Of a stretch of DNA of 64,000 bases, positions 53,118-61,703 are shown in pieces. Location of the stretch: NCBI GenBank assembly GCA_902826695.1, contig CADEFU010000002.1:372001-436000 (forward strand), in the 5' to 3' direction. The stretch is from an uncultured Alphaproteobacteria bacterium. GTDB lineage: Bacteria > Pseudomonadota > Alphaproteobacteria > Micropepsales > Micropepsaceae. The notes beneath the pieces were generated by a model. It saw nothing but the letters and a program-made list of their open reading frames with translations. It was not told where the DNA came from and did not search any database. Position numbers and translations under genes: made by a program. The first letter of the stretch is position 1; each line of letters starts with the position of its first letter.

Positions 53118-54085
53118 GGCGTTGGGTTCGTGAGGTTGACCGTCGAGACGCGGCCTGTGCGGCATACCGTGACGGTGAATGCGCCCGGTTCACCGGGATT
53201 TGCGAACAACAGGCTAAGCGGTCCAAAGCCGAACCAACCGATGTCGAGATCGGGCTTCACGGCAACGGCTTCCTTGCTGCAGCCCAATTGTGCCGGGTTG
53301 GTAGCGACGATCGCCGCAGCGAGGTCGAAGGGGTAGAAGCCGTCGCGGCCGACGACATCGCGCCAGAAGGCGAGCCATCCCTTTGCGCTTTCGGCGACCC
53401 ATATGGCTGCGCGACCCCGTTCGGACATCGCCATGAGATGGCGTTGCGTGATGCTGAGCGTCTTGCCGGCGGCGTAGGGGACCAATGTGATCGGCAGGCT
53501 TCGTTCGAGGAGGGCCTTCGCTGCGTGCGGGTCTTTCACGAAGTTGAGGTCGGAGAAGATCGGGCCATGCCCGAAGAGCGCGTGCGGGGAGCCTTCGGCG
53601 GGATGGAAGACCTCGCCGGGCCGCTTGCCCATGACTGCGATCACGGCAGCGACGTTTGCGCTCAAGCTTGGGCTTTCCGCCAAGACGGCCCAGAGGTTCG
53701 TGAGCGGGCCGAGTGCGATGAACGTCAGATTCTCACGCTGCAGGGCGGCAGCGATTGCGCGCGATGCGCGGGTCGGCGGCGGGTGCGCCCCATAGTCGGC
53801 ATCGGCCGCGCCGGCGTACAGCGGCGGGCCCTCTCCTTCCCAGCGGCGCAAGAACTCGCGCGCAATGTTCGTAGTTTCGGCGATTGATGCGTTTCCGAAC
53901 GTGGTGCTGATCCCGATGACCTCCACGTGCGGCGACGTCAGAAGGTGCAGCAGTGCGAAACAATCATCCGGGTCGCTGGTTGCGCCAAGACCGCATGCGG
54001 GGTCAGTGTCGATCCAGACGCGCGTCTTCGCGAACGCCGGTGCGGCGAGAGCGAGCGTGAGCAACAGAAGGATCGGCCGGATCAT
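53114..54085 (-). CDS. Exported nucleoside hydrolase-like protein
   Basis: A 323-residue protein with a Sec signal (MIRPILLLLTLALAAPAFA). The nucleoside-hydrolase metal motif is VWIDTDPA...SDPDDCFALLHL, with about seven extra residues between the DTDP and DD parts compared with the usual DTDPGxDDA. A later ALGPLTNLW loop is also typical. It would cleave nucleosides to base and ribose in the periplasm. It faces the MarR gene across two palindromes and is coupled to a methyltransferase. Confidence 0.85.
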   Translation of the reverse strand: MIRPILLLLTLALAAPAFAKTRVWIDTDPACGLGATSDPDDCFALLHLLTSPHVEVIGISTTFGNASIAETTNIAREFLRRWEGEGPPLYAGAADADYGAHPPPTRASRAIAAALQRENLTFIALGPLTNLWAVLAESPSLSANVAAVIAVMGKRPGEVFHPAEGSPHALFGHGPIFSDLNFVKDPHAAKALLERSLPITLVPYAAGKTLSITQRHLMAMSERGRAAIWVAESAKGWLAFWRDVVGRDGFYPFDLAAAIVATNPAQLGCSKEAVAVKPDLDIGWFGFGPLSLLFANPGEPGAFTVTVCRTGRVSTVNLTNPTP

Positions 54086-54096
54086 CGATATATATC

Positions 54097-54111
54097 GTCA
54101 ACTTAATTGAC
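54097..54111. promoter_or_regulatory. Palindromic operator 1 (GTCAA-N5-TTGAC)
   Basis: GTCAACTTAATTGAC is a 15-bp palindrome, 12 bases upstream of the nucleoside-hydrolase ATG. The same GTCAA-N5-TTGAC pattern is repeated at 54136-54150. It is a probable binding site of the divergent MarR protein. Confidence 0.65.
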
Positions 54112-54135
54112 AAACTGACCGACGACGACGATATT

Positions 54136-54150
54136 GTCAACTGCATTGAC
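54136..54150. promoter_or_regulatory. Palindromic operator 2 (GTCAA-N5-TTGAC)
   Basis: GTCAACTGCATTGAC is 14 bases upstream of the MarR ATG, 39 bases centre to centre from operator 1. The two sites sit near-symmetrically, one next to each divergent start codon. Confidence 0.65.
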
Positions 54151-54163
54151 GAAATGGTGAGCG

Positions 54164-54667
54164 ATGAAAACGACGACGATGCGCAAGCTTGTGGCTTTGG
54201 TGCCGTTGACGTTCTTCCGGTTGCAGGCGGCAAGCGACCGCGTTCACGCCGCACGGGATTTAACGACGGGCTTGCGCGGGTTGTTGCTGTCGCTTGACGA
54301 ATTGGGGCCGATGATGGCGTCGCGGCTCGCCGACATCCGGCCGGTTTCGCGGCAAGCGGTTCACAAGATGGCGGAGCAGCTGATCGCGCGGGGTTTCGTG
54401 GCTCAACGTGTCAATCCTGGTGACAAGCGGGCATCGCTGCTTGTGCTGACGGATAAGGGGCGTGGCGAGATCGAGCGGCTGCGCGCGGCGGAGGATCCGC
54501 AGTTGGCCGTGCTGTTTCGCGGTCTTCATGTGGCCGATGTCGATGCGGCGGTGCGGGTGCTTGAGGTGCTTAGCGAGCGCATGGCCCCGGAGGCATGGCG
54601 GCGGTTAAGGGCGGATCAGCGGCGGCCGAGCGAGAGCCCACGGGCGCGTGCTCGGCCGAAAGACTGA
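54164..54667 (+). CDS. MarR-family transcriptional regulator
   Basis: A 167-residue winged-helix protein. The DNA-binding part is MASRLADIRPVSRQAVHKMA (recognition helix), and the wing LVLTDKGRGEIERL. MarR proteins are dimers that usually repress neighbouring genes and respond to small ligands. It is divergent from the nucleoside hydrolase-methyltransferase operon with matching palindromes between, so autoregulation is likely. The C-terminus is Arg/Pro-rich. Confidence 0.88.
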   Translation: MKTTTMRKLVALVPLTFFRLQAASDRVHAARDLTTGLRGLLLSLDELGPMMASRLADIRPVSRQAVHKMAEQLIARGFVAQRVNPGDKRASLLVLTDKGRGEIERLRAAEDPQLAVLFRGLHVADVDAAVRVLEVLSERMAPEAWRRLRADQRRPSESPRARARPKD

Positions 54668-54686
54668 ATGCGTTCGTGAACTGAGG

Positions 54687-55019
54687 CTACTGCACCTGAA
54701 TCGCGCGGCCGGTGGGTTTGACGATTAGTTTTTGGGCGACTTCGTTTTCGCGCTCGAGGCGGCGGATTTTCGCCTCGGCGTCGCGGAGGGCCTGGCGGAG
54801 GTAGGATTGGCTCGCCCAAGTGGACCAACCGCCGAGGACGAGGCCGATCAGTGCCGCCAGCATGATGATCCAGAAGAGCGGCATGTTGACGACGAGAGCC
54901 GGCGCCTTCGCGTTGAAGGGATCGATGCTGAAGGCGACCGCGTGACGGTTCGCAACGGCGATTACCGTCGTGGCGATTGCGAGTGTCCAAAAAAAGAGCG
55001 TGCGGAAAAGGCTGGTCAT
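54687..55019 (-). CDS. LapA/DUF1049 membrane protein
   Basis: A 110-residue protein. Two membrane segments (FRTLFFWTLAIATTVIAVAN and MPLFWIIMLAALIGLVLGGW) flank a short periplasmic part with FSIDPFNAK. A cytoplasmic coiled coil (LRQALRDAEAKIRRLERE) follows. This is the LapA layout linked to LPS assembly in other bacteria. It sits beside ihfB, its usual alphaproteobacterial neighbour. ATG 55019 was preferred to GTG 55025. Confidence 0.82.
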   Translation of the reverse strand: MTSLFRTLFFWTLAIATTVIAVANRHAVAFSIDPFNAKAPALVVNMPLFWIIMLAALIGLVLGGWSTWASQSYLRQALRDAEAKIRRLERENEVAQKLIVKPTGRAIQVQ

Positions 55020-55062
55020 TGGCACTTCGCTTTGGCTTTGGGCCGAAAGAGGCGCGGCCCGC

Positions 55063-55341
55063 CTACTTGTTCAGGCGGTCGCGCAGTTCTTTGCCGGTTT
55101 TGAAGAACGGGACGTGCTTTGGCGCTACGTGCACGCTTTCGCCGGTGCGCGGGTTGCGGCCCGTGCGCGCCGGACGCGATTTAACGGAAAAGGCGCCAAA
55201 GCCGCGGAGCTCGACGCGGTCGCCCTTGGCGAGGGCGGTTGCGATTTCGCCGAAGATCGTCGCCACGATTTTTTCGATGTCGCGCTGATACAAATGCGGA
55301 TTCTGTTCGGCGAGCTTTTGAACGAGTTCCGACTTGATCAT
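55063..55341 (-). CDS. ihfB: Integration host factor beta subunit
   Basis: A 92-residue DNA-bending protein of the HU/IHF family. It starts [20 protein letters not shown] and has [21 protein letters not shown], where the Pro in RNPRTGE intercalates DNA. The LYQRD and [13 protein letters not shown] segments are IHF-beta-like rather than HU. The IHF alpha partner is elsewhere. It is downstream of rpsA, as in many proteobacteria. Confidence 0.93.
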   Translation of the reverse strand: MIKSELVQKLAEQNPHLYQRDIEKIVATIFGEIATALAKGDRVELRGFGAFSVKSRPARTGRNPRTGESVHVAPKHVPFFKTGKELRDRLNK

Positions 55342-55461
55342 TGCAGGGAGCGATCCTTCGCGACGCTGTTTTGCGAAGGCTGCCTCTTGGCTTTAGGTCC
55401 GTCAAGCGGTCGTGGGGGCCAAGCTGTTCTAAAATAAGGGTTTTCCGACACTAAACGACGA

Positions 55462-55486
55462 AAGGGCGGCCTTGCGGGCCGCCCTT
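55462..55486 (-). terminator. Terminator downstream of rpsA
   Basis: AAGGGCGGCC and GGCCGCCCTT form a 10-bp perfect stem with a 5-base loop. On the minus strand it follows the rpsA stop by 26 bases and is followed by TTTCGTCG. It therefore separates rpsA from ihfB. Confidence 0.75.
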
Positions 55487-55512
55487 CGCGAAATGCTGCT
55501 TTGCGGTAGCGC

Positions 55513-57237
55513 TTACTTGTCGCCTTCCTGCTTCTTCTTCAGGGCGGCGCCCAGGATGTCGCCGAGCGAGGCGCCCGAGTCGGACGAGCCGTACTGCGCC
55601 ACTGCTTCTTTCTCTTCGGCGATTTGCAGCGCCTTAATCGACATCGTCAGCCTACGCGCGACCTTATCGACGTTCGTCACCCGAGCGTCGAACTTGTCGC
55701 CGACCGAGAAGCGCTCAGGGCGCTGCTCGGCGCGGTCGCGAGAGAGTTCGTTCTTGCGAATGAACGCCTTGAGATCGCCGACGGCGACTTCGAGACCGCC
55801 ATCGGTAACTTCCGTGACCGTACAGGTGACGATGTCACCCTTCTTGACCGGTCCAAGGCTTTCCATCGGATCGCCCGAGACCTGCTTGATGCCGAGCGCG
55901 ATGCGCTCCTTGTCGGTGTCGATGTCGAGGACGACGGCTTTGACCATCTCGCCCTTCTTGTACTTCTTGATCGCCTCTTCGCCCGGCTCGTTCCAGTCGA
56001 GGTCGGAGAGGTGGGCCATGCCGTCGATATCGCCGTCGAGACCGATGAACAAACCGAATTCGGTGATGTTCTTGATCTCGCCTTCGATTTGGCTGCCGAC
56101 CGGGTGCTTGTCCGAGAACGAAGCCCACGGGTTGTCCATCGTCTGCTTCAAGCCGAGGCTGATGCGGCGCTTCGAAGAATCGACCTCGAGCACCATCACT
56201 TCGACTTCTTGGCTGGTCGCGATGATCTTGCCCGGGTGAACGTTCTTCTTCACCCACGACATTTCGCTGACGTGGACGAGGCCTTCGACGCCCGGCTCCA
56301 ATTCAACAAACGCGCCGTAGTCGGTGATGTTGGTGACGCGGCCTTTGAACTTCGCCTGCACGGGATACTTCGCAGCGACGCCTTCCCACGGATCGGCCTC
56401 GAGCTGCTTCATGCCAAGCGAGATGCGCTGCGTGTCCGGGTTCACCTTGATGACCTGAACCTTCACGTTCGCGCCGATCGACAAGACTTCGCTCGGGTGA
56501 TTGACGCGGCGCCAGGCGATGTCGGTCACGTGTAACAGGCCATCGACGCCGCCCAGATCAACGAACGCACCGTAGTCGGTGATGTTCTTGACCACGCCGT
56601 CGATGACTTGGCCTTCCTTGAGGTTGGCGACGAGTTCGTTGCGCTGTTCCGCACGGCTCTCTTCCAGAACGGCGCGGCGCGACACGACGATGTTGCCGCG
56701 GCGCTTGTCCATTTTGAGGATGAGGAACGGCTCCGGCTTGTTCATCAGCGGGCCGGCATCGCGCACGGGGCGGATGTCGACCTGGCTGCCGGGAAGGAAC
56801 GCGACGGCGCCGTCGAGATCGACTGTGAAGCCGCCTTTGACGCGGCCGAAGATGACGCCCGTCACGCGCTGCTTGTCTTCGAACCCGCGCTCGAGCTTCG
56901 TCCAGCTTTCTTCGCGGCGTGCCTTGTCGCGGGAGAGGATCGCTTCGCCCATCGCGTTTTCGACGCGATCGAGGAAGACATCGACGCTGTCGCCGATGGC
57001 GATCGTCGGCTGTTGCCCGGCGAGGGCGAATTCTTTGAGGGCGATCTTGCCTTCGGTTTTGAGGCCGACGTCGATGATCGCATATTCTTTTTCAATCCCG
57101 ATCACCTTGCCGGTGACGACGTTGCCTTCTTGGAGGGCGTTCGTCTTGAAGCTCTCCTCGAGGAGTGCTTCGAAGTCTTCGCGGGAGGGGTTGAAGGATT
57201 CTTTGGGCGCGGGATTACGCGCGGCAGTGCGAGCCAT
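55513..57237 (-). CDS. rpsA: 30S ribosomal protein S1
   Basis: A 574-residue mRNA-binding ribosomal protein with six S1 domains. Typical repeats appear as VVKNITDYGAFVDLGGVDGL, GRVTNITDYGAFVELEPG and GEIKNITEFGLFIGLDGD, with linkers such as RISLGMKQLEADPWE. The start is MARTAARNPAPKESFNPSRE at ATG 57237, with only a weak ribosome site, as expected for an autoregulated S1 leader. It follows cmk, the conserved order. Confidence 0.96.
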   Translation of the reverse strand: MARTAARNPAPKESFNPSREDFEALLEESFKTNALQEGNVVTGKVIGIEKEYAIIDVGLKTEGKIALKEFALAGQQPTIAIGDSVDVFLDRVENAMGEAILSRDKARREESWTKLERGFEDKQRVTGVIFGRVKGGFTVDLDGAVAFLPGSQVDIRPVRDAGPLMNKPEPFLILKMDKRRGNIVVSRRAVLEESRAEQRNELVANLKEGQVIDGVVKNITDYGAFVDLGGVDGLLHVTDIAWRRVNHPSEVLSIGANVKVQVIKVNPDTQRISLGMKQLEADPWEGVAAKYPVQAKFKGRVTNITDYGAFVELEPGVEGLVHVSEMSWVKKNVHPGKIIATSQEVEVMVLEVDSSKRRISLGLKQTMDNPWASFSDKHPVGSQIEGEIKNITEFGLFIGLDGDIDGMAHLSDLDWNEPGEEAIKKYKKGEMVKAVVLDIDTDKERIALGIKQVSGDPMESLGPVKKGDIVTCTVTEVTDGGLEVAVGDLKAFIRKNELSRDRAEQRPERFSVGDKFDARVTNVDKVARRLTMSIKALQIAEEKEAVAQYGSSDSGASLGDILGAALKKKQEGDK

Positions 57238-57385
57238 TACATTCTTTCAGGCATTGCCAACCGGAGTTTGGCTCCGGCGGACTTGATCGCCCTCCTGAGA
57301 TGGGTTCAGGAGCGACAACCCGGTTGTCGAAAAACAAAAAAGCGCTACAGAGGTTTCGATCCGCTGAAGGCGCGTGCGTCACCCA

Positions 57386-58033
57386 TCACGTGCGCAAGCC
57401 CGCGCGGACGATTTCGAGCGCCCGGGCGACGGCCGCTTCTATATCCAAATGGGTGGTATCCAGCAAGGTTGCGTCATCGGCTTGGCGCAGGGGTGCGACA
57501 GTCCGGCCCGAGTCCCTGGCGTCACGGGTATGGATGTCGTTCAAGACCTGGTCTTCGGTGCGGGCAGAGCCTTGATTTTTCAGCTCCAGATGGCGGCGGC
57601 GGGCACGAATTTCGGGGGCGGCCGTGACGAACAATTTGACCGTCGCGTCTGGGCAAATGACGGTTCCGATGTCGCGGCCGTCGAGCACCGCCCCTTTCCC
57701 GCCCGGCGGGTGAGCCGCAAAGTTGCGCTGGAAGTCGAGAAGGGCGTCACGGACGGCTTGGATCGCGGCAACTTTGGAGGCCGCGCCGCCCGTGCGATCG
57801 GTTCGCAACTCCGGATCCTCGAGCAGTGAGAGGTCGAGCGCTTCGACAGCGCGTTGAGCTGCCGCTGGGTCGGCGGGGTCTTCGCCACGGCGGAGAACGG
57901 CTAGACCGACAGCGCGGTAGAGGCGCCCGGTGTCGAGATGCGCGAAGCCGAGTGCCTGCGCGATGCGGCGCGCGAGCGTGCCTTTGCCGGAGGCCGCGGG
58001 TCCGTCGATTGCAATGACGGGGAGGGCCGTCAT
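57386..58033 (-). CDS. cmk: Cytidylate kinase
   Basis: A 215-residue P-loop kinase phosphorylating CMP/dCMP. Walker A is [12 protein letters not shown] (about 10-21), [12 protein letters not shown] binds CMP, and [12 protein letters not shown] and [10 protein letters not shown] are NMP-kinase features. Its ATG overlaps the aroA stop by 4 bases (ATGA), and rpsA follows: aroA-cmk-rpsA. Confidence 0.95.
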   Translation of the reverse strand: MTALPVIAIDGPAASGKGTLARRIAQALGFAHLDTGRLYRAVGLAVLRRGEDPADPAAAQRAVEALDLSLLEDPELRTDRTGGAASKVAAIQAVRDALLDFQRNFAAHPPGGKGAVLDGRDIGTVICPDATVKLFVTAAPEIRARRRHLELKNQGSARTEDQVLNDIHTRDARDSGRTVAPLRQADDATLLDTTHLDIEAAVARALEIVRAGLRT

Positions 58034-59367
58034 CGGTTGGGTCTTGCGAAGGTGGCGCCGAGCTTCTCCATCATCGGGACGAAATCGGGAAAGCTGGTGG
58101 CGACAAAGCTCGTGTCGTCCACGGTGATGGGCGACTTTGCGGCGAGGCCTGCGATCAGGAACGACATCGCGATGCGATGGTCCATGTGAGTTTCAACTTT
58201 GCCGCCACCCAGCATTGTGCCGCCATCGACGGCGAGCCAGTCATCGCCCAGCTCAAGTTTCACGCCGCAGGCTTTGAGGCCGCTTGCGATGGCGGCAAGG
58301 CGATCGCTTTCTTTGACACGCAATTCGGCGAGGCCTGTCATGCGCGTGCGGCCGTTCGCGAACGCGGCGGCGACGGCTAGGATCGGGTACTCGTCGATCA
58401 TCGAGGGCGCGATCTCAGGTTCGATGTCTATGCCTTTCAGACTGCTCGATTTGATGAGCAGGTCGCCGATCGTTTCGCCACTCTCGCTGCGCTCATTCTC
58501 GATGGCGATGTTCGCGCCCATGCGCTTCAGCACCGTGAAGAGGCCGGTGCGGGTCGGGTTCAGCATCACGCCGTCGATGCGTAGTTGCGAGCCAGGCACG
58601 AGGAGTGCCGCAACAAGCGGGAAGGCCGCGGATGAGGGATCTGCGGGGACGCGCACGGGCGCCGCTTTCAGTTCGGGCTGGCCGACGATTGTGATTGCCG
58701 TGCCGTCTGCGGTTTGCTCGCGCCGGACTGTGGCGCCGAAGTGGGCGAGCATGCGTTCGGTGTGGTCGCGCGTCGCTTCGGCTTCGATCACCGTCGTGTG
58801 GCCGGGTGCGTTTAGGCCGGCAAGCAGCACCGCGGACTTTACCTGCGCGGAGGCCACGGGCAGGCGGTAGGTGACCGGCACAGGCTCGCGGGCACCCTTT
58901 AGCGTGACCGGGAGGCGACCGCCTTCCCGGGCCGTCGCTTCGGCACCGAACAAGGCCAGCGGGTCGAGGACACGCTTCATTGGCCTGCGGCGCAGCGACG
59001 CGTCGCCGGTGAAGGTTGCAGTGACCGGGCTGGTCGCAACCGCGCCCATCATGAGGCGGACGCCCGTGCCGGAATTGCCGTGGTCGAGGATGTCCTGCGG
59101 TTCGGCGAAGCCACCGACGCCGAAGCCGTGGACGTGCCAGCGGCCCGCCTTTTTCTGAACGTCGGCTCCGAGAGCGCGCAATACGGCGCCAGTGTTGAGC
59201 ACGTCTTCGCCTTCGAGCAGGCCTTCGATGACCGTCTCGCCGACGGCGAGCGCGCCGAGGATCAGGGCTCGGTGGGAAATCGACTTGTCACCGGGGACGC
59301 GGATGTGGCCCTTTAGCGGGCCACTTGTCTTTGCGGTCAGCGGGGCGGGCTGTGCATTTGCGGTCAA
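58030..59367 (-). CDS. aroA: EPSP synthase, class II type
   Basis: A 445-residue shikimate-pathway enzyme. It matches the class II (Agrobacterium CP4-like) form along its whole length: [10 protein letters not shown] (Lys28), [72 protein letters not shown] and [13 protein letters not shown]. Gly100 stands where CP4 has Ala100. The TTG start at 59367 makes the numbering collinear with CP4; a GTG at 59484 would add 39 residues of unlikely sequence. It is divergent from the FYDLxKRP gene. Confidence 0.93.
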   Translation of the reverse strand: MTANAQPAPLTAKTSGPLKGHIRVPGDKSISHRALILGALAVGETVIEGLLEGEDVLNTGAVLRALGADVQKKAGRWHVHGFGVGGFAEPQDILDHGNSGTGVRLMMGAVATSPVTATFTGDASLRRRPMKRVLDPLALFGAEATAREGGRLPVTLKGAREPVPVTYRLPVASAQVKSAVLLAGLNAPGHTTVIEAEATRDHTERMLAHFGATVRREQTADGTAITIVGQPELKAAPVRVPADPSSAAFPLVAALLVPGSQLRIDGVMLNPTRTGLFTVLKRMGANIAIENERSESGETIGDLLIKSSSLKGIDIEPEIAPSMIDEYPILAVAAAFANGRTRMTGLAELRVKESDRLAAIASGLKACGVKLELGDDWLAVDGGTMLGGGKVETHMDHRIAMSFLIAGLAAKSPITVDDTSFVATSFPDFVPMMEKLGATFARPNR

Positions 59368-59486
59368 GGACTTAACGGGCTCAGGGGTGTCGCGGTTTCG
59401 CGCTGCAACTTCTCTTTGACAGGCGGCCTGCTTCGTGGCAATGGGACGCCCCTTAATTTCCCCCGAAACGGCTAGGATTATCACCG

Positions 59487-60008
59487 GTGGCCACTCCGGA
59501 TTTAGGTCTTAAGCGCATTTGTCCGAGTTGCGCGGCCCGCTTCTACGATTTGAGCAAGCGCCCGATCGTTTGCCCGAAGTGCTCGTTCGCGTTCGCGCCG
59601 GAGGCTCTTGTGAAGATGCGCCGGCCGCGCGGTGCGGCCGCCCGTGACGAAGAGCAAAGCGTGGTGAAAGCCGCCGTCGTCCGCAAAGAGGTGGACGATG
59701 ACGATGATGACGAGAAGGAAGATCGCGGCGACGGCGACGAGGAAGAAGAGGCCGAGGAAGAGATCAAGGAAGTCGCGCTCGACGACGAGGTCGTGGTCGA
59801 TCCCGACCTGGTCGAGGACGAAGAGGCCGAAGACAAGGGCGACGACGAAGGCAAGCCGGAGAAGGTCGGCGACGAGGTTGACCTTGAGGATATTGCCGGC
59901 GACGACGACGATGATGACGACGAGGATGACGATACGCTGATCGAGAGCGTCGACGAAGACGACGACGTCGGCGACATCATCGACAAGGACGATATCGATA
60001 AGGAATAG
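59487..60008 (+). CDS. FYDLxKRP-motif (TIGR02300-type) acidic protein
   Basis: A 173-residue protein. The first ~45 residues carry the alphaproteobacterial signature [20 protein letters not shown] and VCPKCSF, with Cys12, Cys15, Cys29, Cys32 as a likely zinc site. The remainder is an intrinsically disordered Asp/Glu tail. The function is unknown. The start is a GTG (59487). Its place between aroA and tRNA-Ala is typical of the family. Confidence 0.85.
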   Translation: MATPDLGLKRICPSCAARFYDLSKRPIVCPKCSFAFAPEALVKMRRPRGAAARDEEQSVVKAAVVRKEVDDDDDDEKEDRGDGDEEEEAEEEIKEVALDDEVVVDPDLVEDEEAEDKGDDEGKPEKVGDEVDLEDIAGDDDDDDDEDDDTLIESVDEDDDVGDIIDKDDIDKE

Positions 60009-60057
60009 CCGTCGCGATTTGCGAATGGGCTTCGTAGGTTCTATTTAGGTGTATGCT

Positions 60058-60081
60058 CGCACCGCCGCCCAAAGCGGTGCG
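60058..60081 (+). terminator. Hairpin between the FYDLxKRP gene and tRNA-Ala
   Basis: CGCACCGC and GCGGTGCG form an 8-bp perfect stem with an 8-base loop, followed by TTCGTTGGTT. It is a possible terminator for the upstream gene, 49 bases after its stop. Confidence 0.5.
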
Positions 60082-60092
60082 TTCGTTGGTTA

Positions 60093-60166
<74 letters not shown>

Positions 60167-60168
<2 letters not shown>

Positions 60169-60256
60169 TCCTGCTTCGCGCTCCGCGCTTCGCAGGACTA
60201 ACGCTTACATAATCGCGCGAAGCAGGATGCCCTCCGAAGCCTTGGCGAAGGAGGGC
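60167..60256. repeat. Inverted repeat plus REP-like palindrome abutting tRNA-Ala
   Basis: CATCCTGCTTCGCG (60167-60180) and CGCGAAGCAGGATG (60216-60229) form a 14-bp perfect inverted repeat whose left arm begins in the tRNA CCA. It is followed at 60230-60256 by CCCTCCGAAGCCTTGGCGAA and GGAGGG, the same core as the repeats near 16-17 kb. Confidence 0.7.
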
Positions 60257-60344
60257 GACAGCGAACCACGTTGTTGCTCTGGCGTGCCCAATAATTGACA
60301 AGTTGGCGAAGCAGCATGTCCACCGTCGGGGAAAGGCGGCGCGC

Positions 60345-60587
60345 ATGCATTACGTGTACCTGCTTGAAAGCGAAGCTTTCGCTGACCGGCGATATGTCGG
60401 GCTGACGGCCGATCTCAAGCGTAGGCTAGTCGACCACAACGCTGGCAAGTCGCCGCACACCTCAAAGTTCGGCCCGTGGCGCCTGGTGACTTATGTGGCG
60501 TTCTCGGACGAACGAAAGGCCAAGGCGTTTGAGCAGTACCTGAAGCAGGGTTCCGGACACGCGTTCGCGAGAAGGAGGTTGTGGTGA
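60345..60587 (+). CDS. GIY-YIG domain protein
   Basis: An 80-residue single-domain protein of the UPF0213/YhbQ type. The motif is HYVYLLES...RRYVGLTADLKRRLVDHN, i.e. YVY-x-YVG in place of GIY-YIG, with Arg in the helix and a Gly-rich turn, and SDERKAKAFEQYLKQGSGHA near the end. Bacterial members cut or bind nucleic acid, but their roles are unclear. ATG 60345 follows GAAAGG. It is a stand-alone gene after the tRNA-Ala repeat. Confidence 0.85.
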   Translation: MHYVYLLESEAFADRRYVGLTADLKRRLVDHNAGKSPHTSKFGPWRLVTYVAFSDERKAKAFEQYLKQGSGHAFARRRLW

Positions 60588-60704
60588 GTAAGCAAGGTCA
60601 CGCAGTCTGCTGCTCGTCGATCTACAAGTTTTGGATAGGTTGCGTCCCATTTCGGTGAGTGCGGCATCAGCTAAGCCTCATCGTGCGGACTTCGACACGC
60701 CCCA

Positions 60705-61703
60705 TCACACCACCTGAAATCCGCGGGCGAATTTGTCTTCGTCGTCGATCCAGATTTCGTTGCGGCCGGTGGCGATGGCGCTGCCTTCGATGGAGGGAAC
60801 GATCGCGACGTAGGGCCCGAGTTTCGTTTCCGCTTCGATGCGACCGGTGAAGCGGCTCAAGATGTAGCTTTCGTGGACGAATGTGTCGCCGACCTTGAGC
60901 TTGCCCTTCGCATGCAGATGGGCGAGGCGGGCGGAAGTTCCGGTACCACAGGGGCTTCGGTCGATCGCGCGATCGCCGTAGAAGACGGCGTTACGGCCGT
61001 GCGCGCCGTCCGACTTCGGCGCGTCAGCCCAGAGGACGTGGCTGACGCCTTTAATCGTTGGGTTCAGCGGGTGGATGGGTTCGATCTTCTCGCGAACCAA
61101 ACTTCGCACGATCGGTGAGAGTTCGAGGATGCGTGTGGCGCCGAGAGCGTCCACGCCTTTGTATGCTCCTTGTAGTTCGACGATGGCGTAGTAGTTGCCG
61201 CCGTAAGCAACATCGATCGTGAGCGGACCCAATCCGGGAACATCGATCTTGACGTTTTCGGCGGCGAGGTAGCTCGGGACGTTGCGGATCTTCACCGATT
61301 TGACGCGCGGGCCTTCCTGCACATAGCCCAGTTCGATGTTGCCGGCGGGGACCTCGGCGATGAAACGGCCAGGTTGCCTCGGCTCTATGAGACCGTTCTC
61401 GATGCCGAAGGTGACGATGCCGATTGTGCCGTGGCCGCACATCGGAAGACAACCTGACGTCTCGATGAAGAGTATGCCGACGTCGGCTTCGGGTGCCGTG
61501 GGTGGATAGAGAAAACCACCGGACATCATGTCGTGACCGCGCGGTTCGAACATGAGGCCGGTGCGGATCCAGTCATAGCGGGTCAGAAAATCTTGACGGC
61601 GTTCGCTCATCGATGCGCCGTCGAGCTTCGGCGCGCCTTGTGTGATGAGGCGCACGGGGTTTCCCGCGGTGTGGCCGTCGATGCAGTGGAAGATGTGGCG
61701 CAT
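60705..61703 (-). CDS. 4-hydroxyproline 2-epimerase (proline racemase family)
   Basis: A 332-residue enzyme. Both catalytic cysteines are present: Cys89 in LPMCGHGTIG and Cys252 in DRSPCGTGTSA, so it is an epimerase/racemase, not the Thr-containing dehydratase. MRHIFHCIDGHTAGNPVRL is the family N-terminus. It converts trans-4-hydroxy-L-proline to cis-4-hydroxy-D-proline. It is coupled (TGATG) to the DapA-like gene and faces the FAD dehydrogenase, matching a hydroxyproline catabolic cluster. Confidence 0.88.
   Translation of the reverse strand: MRHIFHCIDGHTAGNPVRLITQGAPKLDGASMSERRQDFLTRYDWIRTGLMFEPRGHDMMSGGFLYPPTAPEADVGILFIETSGCLPMCGHGTIGIVTFGIENGLIEPRQPGRFIAEVPAGNIELGYVQEGPRVKSVKIRNVPSYLAAENVKIDVPGLGPLTIDVAYGGNYYAIVELQGAYKGVDALGATRILELSPIVRSLVREKIEPIHPLNPTIKGVSHVLWADAPKSDGAHGRNAVFYGDRAIDRSPCGTGTSARLAHLHAKGKLKVGDTFVHESYILSRFTGRIEAETKLGPYVAIVPSIEGSAIATGRNEIWIDDEDKFARGFQVV

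Noticed and set aside
59543..59986. A Ser-rich minus-strand frame opposite the acidic FYDLxKRP gene
   Set aside because: The poly-Ser composition is simply the complement of the Asp/Glu codon runs.
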